DNA from: Parerythrobacter sp.
GTDB lineage: Bacteria > Pseudomonadota > Alphaproteobacteria > Sphingomonadales > Sphingomonadaceae
Assembly: GCA_028289565.1 (NCBI GenBank)
Contig: JANQPE010000053.1
Span: forward strand, 55,219-119,218
Length of the DNA: 64,000 nt
Direction: 5' to 3'
Positions within the stretch are counted from its first letter, which is position 1; every line of letters begins with the position of its first letter. Made by a program: the position numbers and the translations under genes. The notes under the pieces were generated by a model. That model had not been told where the DNA came from. It was given only the letters and a program-made list of their open reading frames with translations, and ran no database searches. This document shows, piece by piece, positions 47,437 through 56,957 of this stretch.

Positions 47437-48105
47437 ATGAGCGTAGAACAGGAAACAACCGATGGAATTCGCATCATCACCATGGATGATGGCAAGGTCA
47501 ATGCAGTCTCGCACGCATTGCTCGACGAGCTCGAGCCGGCACTGGCCGAGGCGGGAGCGGACGATACGATCAGGGGTGTGGTACTGGCAGGGCGGCCGGG
47601 GAAATTCTCGGGCGGTTTTGATCTCGCGATCATGCAGGGCGGGAATGCCGCCAGGATGCAGGAACTGGTTGTGCGTGGCGGCAGGCTGGTGCCGAAGATC
47701 TACGGGTTTCCGAAACCTTTCGTGGCGGCCACTACCGGCCATGCCGTTGCCATGGGGGCGGTAATCCTGCTCGCTTCCGACTACCGGGTTGGAGCGCAGG
47801 GCGCGTTCAAGATCGGGCTGAACGAGAATGCGATCGGGCTGGTCCTGCCCGTATTCGCGACCGAGCTTGCCCGAGTGCGTATCTCCCCCGGGCATATGAC
47901 CGCATCGATCCTGGGCGCGCAATTGTTCGATCCGGATGGCGCGATGGATGCCGGCTTTCTCGACGAGGTCTGCCCTGAAGACCGGCTGGTCGAGCGCGCT
48001 GTGGAGCGTGCCGCGATGCTGGCACGGCATCCCGTGCAATCCTATGCGGGCAACAAGCTGCGCATGCGTGAGGAAACGATCCGGACGATCGAGGCCAGCC
48101 TGTAA
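47437..48105 (+). CDS. Enoyl-CoA hydratase/isomerase family protein
   Basis: DGKVNAVSHALLDELEPAL, VVLAGRPGKFSGGFDLAIM, ATTGHAVAMGAVILLASDYRVG. Confidence 0.88.
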   Translation: MSVEQETTDGIRIITMDDGKVNAVSHALLDELEPALAEAGADDTIRGVVLAGRPGKFSGGFDLAIMQGGNAARMQELVVRGGRLVPKIYGFPKPFVAATTGHAVAMGAVILLASDYRVGAQGAFKIGLNENAIGLVLPVFATELARVRISPGHMTASILGAQLFDPDGAMDAGFLDEVCPEDRLVERAVERAAMLARHPVQSYAGNKLRMREETIRTIEASL

Positions 48106-48281
48106 GCGAAACCTTGCCGGGACGGATCGGGGAGATATTCCCGTTGCGATCGGGCCGTTGCGATCCGGGGAGGCGGTCCGGCGCTTCGTCGAGAAGCGTG
48201 CCAGAGGCGAGACCCAGGCGATTGCCGTATTACCCGGCTGAGCCTGCCGCGTGGCAGGAGTGCGGTGCATTCTTTTTTGTT

Positions 48282-48295
48282 TTGATTAATATCAA
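48282..48295. promoter_or_regulatory. Fnr/Dnr-type box TTGAT-TAAT-ATCAA
   Basis: Perfect match to TTGATNNNNATCAA, 34 nt upstream of the porin start. Confidence 0.85.
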
Positions 48296-48329
48296 TTACA
48301 ATGGGTGAAATGCACCTATTACGACAGAT

Positions 48330-49550
48330 ATGAATCAATCACCCGTCTCTATCGGTATCGGCGTCTTATTCGCCGCATTGCTCTGCCCTTCGGTCGCCTT
48401 CGCAGAGGCTGATGGCGGTGCCGCCCTGACTCCCTATGCCGATATCCGCTACAGGCTCGAACTGGTCGATCAGGACGGATTGCCCGAGGATGCGACGGCG
48501 TCGACGTTGCGAATCAAGGCAGGAGCAAAGACTGGAGAGTGGAACGGTTTCAGCGCGCAGATCGAGGGCGAGGCAATCGTCCGGATCGGCCCGCAGGACT
48601 ACAACGATACAGTCAACGGTCGTACTGCTTTCCCGGTGGTCGCGGATCCTTCCGACGTCCTGCTCAACCAGGCATTCGTTCGTTGGCGCCCTGATCCCGC
48701 AGTCGAGGCAAGGGCCGGGCGACAGGTGGTCAATCTGGACAACCAACGCTGGATCGGTTCGGTTGGCTGGCGGCAAAACGATCAGACACTCGATGCGGCG
48801 CGTCTCTCGCTCAAGCCGGCAGAGGGGTTTGCAGTCGATTATTTCCACGCCTGGCGGGTCAATCGGATTTTCGGACCGGATTCACCCCGCGGCATTTGGC
48901 GCAATACCGATATTCACGGTGTTCGGGCCGCATACAATTTCGCCCCCGTCGGCACTGTTTCGGTCTATGGCTACTGGCTTGATATTCCCGCTGCCCCGGT
49001 CGCCAGCACCAAGACCATCGGAATTCGGTTGGCCGGCGCGCAAAATACCGGCGGAAACACCAAGCTGCTTTATGCCGCGGAGTATGCGCGTCAATCGGAT
49101 CACGCTGGCAACCCGGCGAATCTCCGCCTCGATTACCTCCGGCTCGAACCCGGCTTTGCTGCTTCGGGTTTTACAGTGAAAGCGGGGCTCGAGCAGTTGG
49201 AAGGCAATGGCGTGTCGGGTTTGCAGACGCCGCTGGCCACGCTGCATGCCTTTAATGGCTGGGCCGATAAGTTCCTTGTCACACCACCGAACGGCCTACG
49301 GGATCTGTATGCCGACATGGCTTACAAATTCGGCGAGGATTCCGGAGTCAAAGGCCTGACGCTGCGTGTAGCCTATCACGACTTCAATTCGACTCGTGCC
49401 GGCTTTAATTATGGCCAGGAATGGAACGCCCTTGCCAGCTATCCGCTGACCCGGCGTGTCACCTTGCTTGCGAAACTGGCGAAATACGACGCGCGGGATT
49501 TCGCAACCGACACGACGAAGGCGTGGTTCGCGGTGCAAGCGAAATTCTGA
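48330..49550 (+). CDS. Outer-membrane porin (alginate-export-like beta-barrel)
   Basis: Signal peptide MNQSPVSIGIGVLFAALLCPSVAFAEA; amphipathic strands; terminates in FAVQAKF. Confidence 0.8.
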   Translation: MNQSPVSIGIGVLFAALLCPSVAFAEADGGAALTPYADIRYRLELVDQDGLPEDATASTLRIKAGAKTGEWNGFSAQIEGEAIVRIGPQDYNDTVNGRTAFPVVADPSDVLLNQAFVRWRPDPAVEARAGRQVVNLDNQRWIGSVGWRQNDQTLDAARLSLKPAEGFAVDYFHAWRVNRIFGPDSPRGIWRNTDIHGVRAAYNFAPVGTVSVYGYWLDIPAAPVASTKTIGIRLAGAQNTGGNTKLLYAAEYARQSDHAGNPANLRLDYLRLEPGFAASGFTVKAGLEQLEGNGVSGLQTPLATLHAFNGWADKFLVTPPNGLRDLYADMAYKFGEDSGVKGLTLRVAYHDFNSTRAGFNYGQEWNALASYPLTRRVTLLAKLAKYDARDFATDTTKAWFAVQAKF

Positions 49551-49572
49551 CCGTAACGAAACGCTCCCTCCG

Positions 49573-50271
49573 TCAGACCGGAATCTTGTCGGGATGTGCG
49601 AATGCGGACAACGCTTCGTGATCGGCGATCGTGATGTTGCTGCCTTCGACGCGAACGCCGTGATTTGACAGGACCGAGAAAGCTCGGGAGAGATTTTCGG
49701 GCGTCATTCCAAGCAGTGAGGCAAGCAAGCGCTTTTCTGCCTGTAATTGGATGAGACCGCCTTCTTGTCGCCGCGCCTGTTGCCGAAGCAGATAATTACC
49801 GAGCCGTTCGGCAGACTGGCGCGTCTTCATGTCAACCAGAGCGCGGACGAGGCCGCGGTAAGCCAGTGCCAATTCGTGCATCGTGGCCTGCATGAGCGCG
49901 GTATCCTGGTTGATGAGTTCGCGGACGAGCGCCGCCGGAACCAGCAGGATGCGCGACGCTTCGAGTGTGCGCGCGGTCATCAGATAGGGCAAGTCGTTGA
50001 CGACTGCGGCGAGGATAAAGCTCGTTACCGGCTCGACGATCCGCATGGTGGTATCGCGGTCGCCGCTCGAAGCCGACAATTCCACCAGCCCATCGACTAG
50101 CACGTGCAGGAAATCGGGGTGTTGCCCGGCTTCGAACAGTGTCAATTGTGGTGGAAATACCTGGAGAAAAGAGCCGGCGAAGACGCGTTCCCGTTTAGCC
50201 TCGTCCATCTCGCGAAACAGAGGCAGCCGGGCGATTTCAGGTTTTTCACCGGTTCTCATAAAGTGGCTCAC
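49573..50271 (-). CDS. Crp/Fnr family transcriptional regulator (Dnr/Nnr-like, no cysteines)
   Basis: cNMP-binding fold, HTH LLASLLGMTPENLSRAFSVL (E-x-x-S-R recognition motif); no Cys in the protein. Confidence 0.88.
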   Translation of the reverse strand: MSHFMRTGEKPEIARLPLFREMDEAKRERVFAGSFLQVFPPQLTLFEAGQHPDFLHVLVDGLVELSASSGDRDTTMRIVEPVTSFILAAVVNDLPYLMTARTLEASRILLVPAALVRELINQDTALMQATMHELALAYRGLVRALVDMKTRQSAERLGNYLLRQQARRQEGGLIQLQAEKRLLASLLGMTPENLSRAFSVLSNHGVRVEGSNITIADHEALSAFAHPDKIPV

Positions 50272-50306
50272 TTTCCTGTAGGTACCGCTTACTCCTAGCC
50301 CTCGGA

Positions 50307-50320
50307 TTGATGATTATCAA
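50307..50320. promoter_or_regulatory. Fnr/Dnr-type box TTGAT-GATT-ATCAA
   Basis: Perfect match between the divergent regulator and narK. Confidence 0.88.
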
Positions 50321-50464
50321 TTCGAGGCTTGATGGAATTCTCTCCTTCGATGGAAATGCATCAGGCGGTTATTCGATTCTCGGTATCGCGATCGCTGGAT
50401 TGATCGATATCAAAGAGAGCCGGTCGAGATGCCCTGATACCGATCAGACGAACAAATCAAGCTC

Positions 50465-53218
50465 ATGGAGCCTGCCATGCCGTCAGGGGAAGTCGTCAGT
50501 ACCAGGGAACAAAATCGCGCTCTCGGGCTCAGTACGACAGCCTTTACTGTCTGCTTTGCTGTCTGGACGATCTTCGCGATCATCGGGATCGAGATCAAAT
50601 CCGAACTCGGACTCAGCGATACGCAATTCGGCCTGCTTGTCGGTACGCCGATCCTGACCGGCTCGCTCACACGCCTGTTTCTTGGTGTCTGGACCGACCA
50701 GTATGGAGGCAAGATCGTCTTCCCGCTGACCATGCTGGCTTCTGCCGCGGCGACCTTCCTTCTGTCCTATGCAAGCAGCTATTACGTGATGCTCCTCGCA
50801 GCGCTTGGTCTCGGCGTTGCCGGCGGTACGTTCGCGGTCGGCGTCGCGTATGTTTCGAAATGGTATCCGCAGGAAAAGCAAGGGTCCGCGCTCGGGTTCT
50901 TCGGCATGGGCAATGTCGGTGCCGCGCTGACCAAATTCGTGGCGCCATGGGTGATGGTGGCGCTCGGCTGGCAGGCCGTGGCGCAGATCTGGGCGCTGGT
51001 CGCGGCCGTCGTGGCGGTGTTGTTTTTCCTGTTCGCCAAGGACGACCCCGAATTGGCCGCGCGCAAGCTCAGCGGCGAAAAACCGATGGGTCTCAAGGAA
51101 CAGCTGGCACCTCTCAAGAACGAGCAGGTCTGGCGTTTCTCGCTATATTACTTCTTCGTCTTCGGCGCGTTTGTCGCACTGGCTTTGTGGCTGCCCAACT
51201 ACATGGTGGGACTTTATGACCTGGATGTGAAGACTGCCGGGATGCTGGCGGCTGCATTCTCGCTCTCGGCCAGCGTATTTCGCGCTTATGGCGGAATCCT
51301 TTCCGACCGCTACGGTGCGCGCAAGGTGATGTATGCGACTTTCGGTGTGTCGCTCGTGCTTCTGTTCATGCTGTCCTATCCCGCGACCGATTACGTCATC
51401 CACGGGATCAAGGGCGACATCGTCTTCTCGACCTCGATGAGCCTCGTGCCTTTCGTGATCGCCATCTTCGTGCTCGGCTTCTTCATGTCGCTCGGCAAGG
51501 CGGCGGTCTACAAGCATATACCGGTCTATTACCCCGGGCATGTCGGCTCTGTCGGTGGCCTGGTGGGGTTGGTCGGTGGTTTGGGCGGTTTCATCCTGCC
51601 GATCGTCTTTGGCGCGGTGAGCGACCTCACCGGTATCTGGACGAGCTGCTTCATGGTGCTGTTCGCCCTGGTCGCCATCGCTCTCGTCTGGATGCATCTC
51701 GCGATCCGCCAGATGGAACAGAAGGCAGCCGGGATCGATACACGGTCCCTGCCCGAATTCCCCGAGATGGCCGAATTGCATGACGAGGAGAAGCATGCTC
51801 CTGCCGCAGTGTCGAAAGTGCTCACCGAATGGACACCGGAAGATCCCGGTTTTTGGGAAAGAACCGGCGAGCGCATTGCCCGCCGAAACCTCTACATCTC
51901 GATCCCTGCGCTACTGCTCGCCTTTTGCGTGTGGATGGTGTGGTCGGTCGTGGTCGCCAAGCTGCCATCGATCGGCTTCGAATACAGCACCAACCAACTA
52001 TTCTGGTTGGCGGCGCTACCAGGCCTTTCGGGCGCGACGTTAAGGATATTCTACAGCTTCATGGTGCCGATCTTCGGAGGCCGGCTTTGGACGACGCTGT
52101 CAACCGGTTCGCTGCTGATCCCGGCTTTCGGTATCGGCTATGCGGTCCAGAATCCCGACACGCCTTATTTCATCTTCCTGGTGCTGGCACTGCTATGCGG
52201 TTTCGGCGGAGGCAATTTCGCTTCCTCGATGGCCAATATCAGCTTCTTCTTTCCAAAGGTACAGAAGGGCAATGCACTGGCGCTTAACGCCGGTCTCGGC
52301 AATCTCGGCGTTTCGGTGATGCAGTTCGTCGTCCCGATCGCCATCGTGGCCGGCGTTTTCGGGGCTCTGGGTGGAGCACCGCAGCAAACTGCCGATGGCG
52401 GCCAGTTGTGGCTGCAGAATGCCGGCTTCATCTGGGTGCCTTTCATTATCGCATCGACAGTACTTGCCTGGTTCGGAATGAACGACATTGCCGACGCCAA
52501 GGCCAGCTTCGCCGAGCAGGCGGTGATATTCCAGCGCAAGCACAACTGGCTGATGAGCTGGCTTTACACCGGTACGTTCGGTTCATTCATCGGCTTTTCC
52601 GCCGGGCTTCCGCTGCTCGCCAAACACCAGTTCCCCGATATCGACGTACTCAAATTCGTCTTCCTTGGTCCGTTGGTCGGTGCGCTCAGCCGCGCTGCGA
52701 CGGGCTGGATTTCGGATCGCTGGGGCGGTGGGCGCGTCACGTTCTGGGTGTTCGTGTGCATGATGCTGGCCGTGGTTGGGGTGATCTACTTCCTCGAGGC
52801 AGGTAATTGGTGGGGTTTCCTCGGCATGTTCATCGTCATGTTCTTCCTGACGGGTGTGGGCAATGCGTCGACCTTCCAGATGATCCCGATCATCATGCGG
52901 CAGGAAGTGCCGCGGCTGATGCCACAACTCGACGGAGCCGAACGGACGCGGCAGGCGGAAAAGGAATCCGCTGCGATCGTGGGCTTTACGTCGGCGGTGG
53001 CCGCCTATGGCGCGTTTTTCATCCCCAAGAGCTTCGGCAGCTCGATCGAGGCAACGGGATCGCCGCTGACGGCGCTGTGGGGCTTCTGCATCTTCTATGC
53101 AAGCTGCGCGGCGCTGACCTGGTGGATCTACATCCGCCGGGGCGGCTTGCTCCACGATATCGAGCGCGGGAAAGTAGCCGCACCTGTCGCCACACGGATT
53201 GAACCGAAGGAGGCTTGA
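50465..53218 (+). CDS. narK: Fused NarK1-NarK2 type nitrate/nitrite transporter (917 aa)
   Basis: Two MFS domains in tandem; GLGVAGGTFAVGVAYVSKWYP and GFGGGNFASSMANISFFFPK nitrate-porter motifs; actual start may be 50477. Confidence 0.9.
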   Translation: MEPAMPSGEVVSTREQNRALGLSTTAFTVCFAVWTIFAIIGIEIKSELGLSDTQFGLLVGTPILTGSLTRLFLGVWTDQYGGKIVFPLTMLASAAATFLLSYASSYYVMLLAALGLGVAGGTFAVGVAYVSKWYPQEKQGSALGFFGMGNVGAALTKFVAPWVMVALGWQAVAQIWALVAAVVAVLFFLFAKDDPELAARKLSGEKPMGLKEQLAPLKNEQVWRFSLYYFFVFGAFVALALWLPNYMVGLYDLDVKTAGMLAAAFSLSASVFRAYGGILSDRYGARKVMYATFGVSLVLLFMLSYPATDYVIHGIKGDIVFSTSMSLVPFVIAIFVLGFFMSLGKAAVYKHIPVYYPGHVGSVGGLVGLVGGLGGFILPIVFGAVSDLTGIWTSCFMVLFALVAIALVWMHLAIRQMEQKAAGIDTRSLPEFPEMAELHDEEKHAPAAVSKVLTEWTPEDPGFWERTGERIARRNLYISIPALLLAFCVWMVWSVVVAKLPSIGFEYSTNQLFWLAALPGLSGATLRIFYSFMVPIFGGRLWTTLSTGSLLIPAFGIGYAVQNPDTPYFIFLVLALLCGFGGGNFASSMANISFFFPKVQKGNALALNAGLGNLGVSVMQFVVPIAIVAGVFGALGGAPQQTADGGQLWLQNAGFIWVPFIIASTVLAWFGMNDIADAKASFAEQAVIFQRKHNWLMSWLYTGTFGSFIGFSAGLPLLAKHQFPDIDVLKFVFLGPLVGALSRAATGWISDRWGGGRVTFWVFVCMMLAVVGVIYFLEAGNWWGFLGMFIVMFFLTGVGNASTFQMIPIIMRQEVPRLMPQLDGAERTRQAEKESAAIVGFTSAVAAYGAFFIPKSFGSSIEATGSPLTALWGFCIFYASCAALTWWIYIRRGGLLHDIERGKVAAPVATRIEPKEA

Positions 53219-53219
53219 G

Positions 53220-56200
53220 ATGAGCCAGCTTCTCGACCGCCTGACTTTCTTCAACCGGACCAGGCAATCCTTCTCCGACGGTCATGGTGTCACGACCGAC
53301 CAGAGTCGCGATTGGGAGGATGGCTATCGCAAGCGTTGGCAGCACGACAAGGTCGTGCGCTCGACGCATGGCGTGAATTGCACCGGCTCGTGTTCGTGGA
53401 AGATCTACGTCAAGGGCGGGATCATTACCTGGGAGACGCAGCAGACCGATTACCCGCGCACAAGGCCGGACCTGCCCAACCACGAGCCGCGTGGCTGCCC
53501 GCGCGGGGCGAGCTACAGCTGGTACATCTATTCGGCGCAGCGGCTGAAATACCCGATGGTGCGCTCGCGTCTGCTCAAGCTGTGGCGCGAGGCGCGCGCG
53601 ATGCGCACGCCGGTTGCAGCCTGGGCCTCGATCGTCGAGGATCCGGCCAAGCGCAAGAGCTATACCGCGATCCGTGGCCATGGCGGCTTCGTCCGCTCGA
53701 CCTGGGACGAGGTCAACGAAATCATCGCTTCCGCCAATGCCTATACCGCCAAGACCTATGGCCCCGATCGGGTGATCGGCTTCTCGCCGATTCCGGCGAT
53801 GTCGATGGTGAGCTACGCTGCGGGGTCGCGTTACTTGTCGCTGCTCGGCGGCACCTGCATGTCGTTTTACGACTGGTATTGCGACCTTCCGCCAGCCAGT
53901 CCGATGACCTGGGGCGAACAGACCGATGTTCCGGAAAGCGCGGACTGGTACAATGCCAGCTTCCTGATGATGTGGGGTTCGAACGTGCCGCAGACGCGCA
54001 CGCCGGATGCCCACTTCATGACGGAGGCGCGCTATCGCGGGACCAAGATCGCGGTGGTCAGCCCCGACTATGCCGAAGCAACCAAATTCGCCGATCTCTG
54101 GCTCAATCCCAAGCAAGGCACCGATGCAGCGCTGGCGATGGCGATGGGGCATGTGATCCTGCGCGAATTCCACCTCGACCGTCAGGCCGAATATTTCGAG
54201 GATTACTGCCGCAAATATTCCGACATGCCGATGCTGGTCCGGCTGGTCCCGAAGAACGGCGCCCATGTGCCCGAGCGGTTGCTGCGTGCATCGGACTTCG
54301 ACGGGGCATTGGGCGAGGAAAACAATCCCGAGTGGAAGACCGTTGCCATCGACGACGCCAGTGGCAAGCCGGTTGCACCGTTGGGTTCGGCTGGCTTCCG
54401 CTGGGGCGAAGAAGGCAAATGGAACCTCGAGGAAAAAGACGGCAAGGGCAGCGACACGCACCTGCGCATGACGTCGATCATGGACAATCATTACGACGAG
54501 GTTGTCGACGTTTCCTTCCCCTATTTCGGCAATCGCGAGCATGATCATTTCGAGGGCACGGATCACCCCGATGTGCTCAATCGGCATGTTCCGGTGCGAG
54601 AGGTCGAGCTGGCGGACGGCAAGGCGCTGGTCGCGACCGTCTTCGACCTGTTCTGTGCGAATTACGGGCTCGATCGCGGGCTGGGCGGGGCGAATGTCGC
54701 GCATGAATATTCCGAGAACGTGCCTTACACCCCGGCCTGGGCGGAGAAGATCACCGGCGTTCCTGCCGATAACATCATCACCATCGCCCGCGAATTCGCC
54801 GCCAATGCGGAGGCGACCCAGGGCAAGTCGATGGTGATCCTGGGGGCCGGCCTCAACCACTGGTACCACATGGACATGAACTACCGGGGGATCATCAATC
54901 TCCTGGTGATGTGTGGCTGTGTCGGCCAGTCGGGCGGGGGCTGGTCGCACTATGTCGGGCAGGAGAAACTGCGCCCGCAGACCGGCTGGCTGCCGCTGGC
55001 CTTTGCGCTCGACTGGAGCCGCCCTCCGAGGCAGATGAACTCGACCAGCTTCTTCTACGCGCATACGGATCAATGGCGTTACGAGACGCTGAGGATTGGC
55101 GAGATCCTGTCTCCGACCGCACCGGATGGCGATTGGGATGCGAGCCTGATCGACTACAACGCCCGCGCCGAACGCATGGGCTGGTTGCCCAGCGCGCCGC
55201 AGCTCAAGACCAATCCGCTGGAGGTCGGTCGCGTAGCCAAGGCTGCCGGTGTCGAGGCAAAAGACTATGTCAGCGGGGCGCTCAAGTCGGGTGAGCTTGA
55301 AATGTCATGCTTCGATCCGGACGATCCGGCCAACTGGCCGCGTAACCTGTTCGTCTGGCGCTCGAATCTGCTCGGTTCCTCGGGCAAGGGGCACGAATAT
55401 TTCCTCAAGCACCTGCTCGGCACGGCGCATGGCGTCCAGGGCAAGGACCTGGGTGAGATGGGCCATCAGAAGCCCAGGGAAGTGAAGTGGCATGACGAGG
55501 CGCCGCAGGGCAAACTCGACCTGCTCGTCACGCTCGATTTCCGCATGTCCACCACCTGTGTCTATTCGGATATCGTCCTGCCGACGGCAAGCTGGTACGA
55601 GAAGGACGACCTCAACACATCCGACATGCATCCCTTCATCCACCCGCTGTCGGCGGCAGTCGATCCGGTGTGGGAATCGCGCAGTGACTGGGATATCTAC
55701 AAGGGGATCGCGAAGAAATTCTCCGAAGTCGCACCCGAAGTTCTCGGTGTGGAGGAGGATGTGGTGCTGGTCCCGATCCAGCACGACACCGCGAACGAGA
55801 TCGCGCAACCTTTCGATGTCGCCGACTGGGGGCAGGGCGATACCGTCCCCATTCCGGGCAAGACGATGGCCAATGTCGCGGTGGTCGAGCGCGACTATCC
55901 GGGGCTTTACGAGCGCTTCACCGCGCTCGGGCCGCTGATGGACAAGCTCGGCAATGGCGGCAAGGGCATCGCCTGGAATACCGAGCGCGAGGTCGAGAAC
56001 CTGCGCGCGCTGAACGGCGTCGTGACCGATGACGGGCAGACCAAGGGCATGCCCCGGATCGAAAGTGCGGTGGATGCTGCCGAAGTGCTGCTGATGCTGG
56101 CGCCGGAAACCAATGGCGAAGTCGCGGTGAAAGCGTGGGAAGCGCTGTCGAGGAACACCGGTCGCGATCACACGCATCTGGCCCTGTCCAAGGAAGAGGA

Positions 56201-56957
56201 AAAAATCCGTTTCCGCGACATCCAGGCCCAGCCACGCAAGATTATCTCTTCACCGACCTGGTCGGGCCTCGAAAGCGAGCATGTCTGCTATAATGCGGGC
56301 TATACCAACGTCCACGAACTGATCCCGTGGCGCACATTGACCGGGCGCCAGCAGCTCTACCAGGATCACAAGTGGATGCGTGCCTTCGGCGAAGGCTTCT
56401 GCGTCTATCGCCCGCCGATCGACACCAAGGCGGTCAAGCCGATGCTCGACGAGGCGAAGGATGCGCCACATGTGGTGCTCAACTTCATCACCCCGCACCA
56501 GAAATGGGGCATTCACTCGACCTATACCGATAATCTGCTGATGCTGACGCTGTCACGCGGCGGGCCGATCGTGTGGATGAGCGAAGCCGATGCCGCGAAG
56601 GCGGGGCTGGAGGACAATGACTGGGTCGAGGCGTTCAACGCCAACGGTGCGCTGGTCGCTCGCGTCGTCGTCTCTCAGCGCATGAAGGAAGGCACGCTCT
56701 TCATGTATCACGCGCAGGAGAAGATCGTGAACGTGCCGGGCTCGCCGCTTACCGGCCAGCGCGGCGGCATCCATAACAGCGTGACCCGCGCAGTGCTCAA
56801 GCCGACCCACATGATCGGCGGCTACGTCCAGCAGAGCTACGGTTTCAACTATTACGGCACGGTCGGTTCGAACCGTGACGAATATGTCATCGTCCGCAAG
56901 CTTCAGAAGGTCGACTGGCTCGAAGAGCCGCTCGCCGAAGGGGAGAACGCAGCATGA
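53220..56957 (+). CDS. narG: Respiratory nitrate reductase alpha subunit
   Basis: HGVNCTGSCSWKIYVKGGIITWETQQTDYP and full-length NarG features. Confidence 0.97.
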   Translation: MSQLLDRLTFFNRTRQSFSDGHGVTTDQSRDWEDGYRKRWQHDKVVRSTHGVNCTGSCSWKIYVKGGIITWETQQTDYPRTRPDLPNHEPRGCPRGASYSWYIYSAQRLKYPMVRSRLLKLWREARAMRTPVAAWASIVEDPAKRKSYTAIRGHGGFVRSTWDEVNEIIASANAYTAKTYGPDRVIGFSPIPAMSMVSYAAGSRYLSLLGGTCMSFYDWYCDLPPASPMTWGEQTDVPESADWYNASFLMMWGSNVPQTRTPDAHFMTEARYRGTKIAVVSPDYAEATKFADLWLNPKQGTDAALAMAMGHVILREFHLDRQAEYFEDYCRKYSDMPMLVRLVPKNGAHVPERLLRASDFDGALGEENNPEWKTVAIDDASGKPVAPLGSAGFRWGEEGKWNLEEKDGKGSDTHLRMTSIMDNHYDEVVDVSFPYFGNREHDHFEGTDHPDVLNRHVPVREVELADGKALVATVFDLFCANYGLDRGLGGANVAHEYSENVPYTPAWAEKITGVPADNIITIAREFAANAEATQGKSMVILGAGLNHWYHMDMNYRGIINLLVMCGCVGQSGGGWSHYVGQEKLRPQTGWLPLAFALDWSRPPRQMNSTSFFYAHTDQWRYETLRIGEILSPTAPDGDWDASLIDYNARAERMGWLPSAPQLKTNPLEVGRVAKAAGVEAKDYVSGALKSGELEMSCFDPDDPANWPRNLFVWRSNLLGSSGKGHEYFLKHLLGTAHGVQGKDLGEMGHQKPREVKWHDEAPQGKLDLLVTLDFRMSTTCVYSDIVLPTASWYEKDDLNTSDMHPFIHPLSAAVDPVWESRSDWDIYKGIAKKFSEVAPEVLGVEEDVVLVPIQHDTANEIAQPFDVADWGQGDTVPIPGKTMANVAVVERDYPGLYERFTALGPLMDKLGNGGKGIAWNTEREVENLRALNGVVTDDGQTKGMPRIESAVDAAEVLLMLAPETNGEVAVKAWEALSRNTGRDHTHLALSKEEEKIRFRDIQAQPRKIISSPTWSGLESEHVCYNAGYTNVHELIPWRTLTGRQQLYQDHKWMRAFGEGFCVYRPPIDTKAVKPMLDEAKDAPHVVLNFITPHQKWGIHSTYTDNLLMLTLSRGGPIVWMSEADAAKAGLEDNDWVEAFNANGALVARVVVSQRMKEGTLFMYHAQEKIVNVPGSPLTGQRGGIHNSVTRAVLKPTHMIGGYVQQSYGFNYYGTVGSNRDEYVIVRKLQKVDWLEEPLAEGENAA

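Noticed and set aside
53019-55073. 684-aa minus-strand ORF opposite narG/narK
   Set aside because: Antisense to clear NarG coding sequence; composition is a GC-codon shadow frame.
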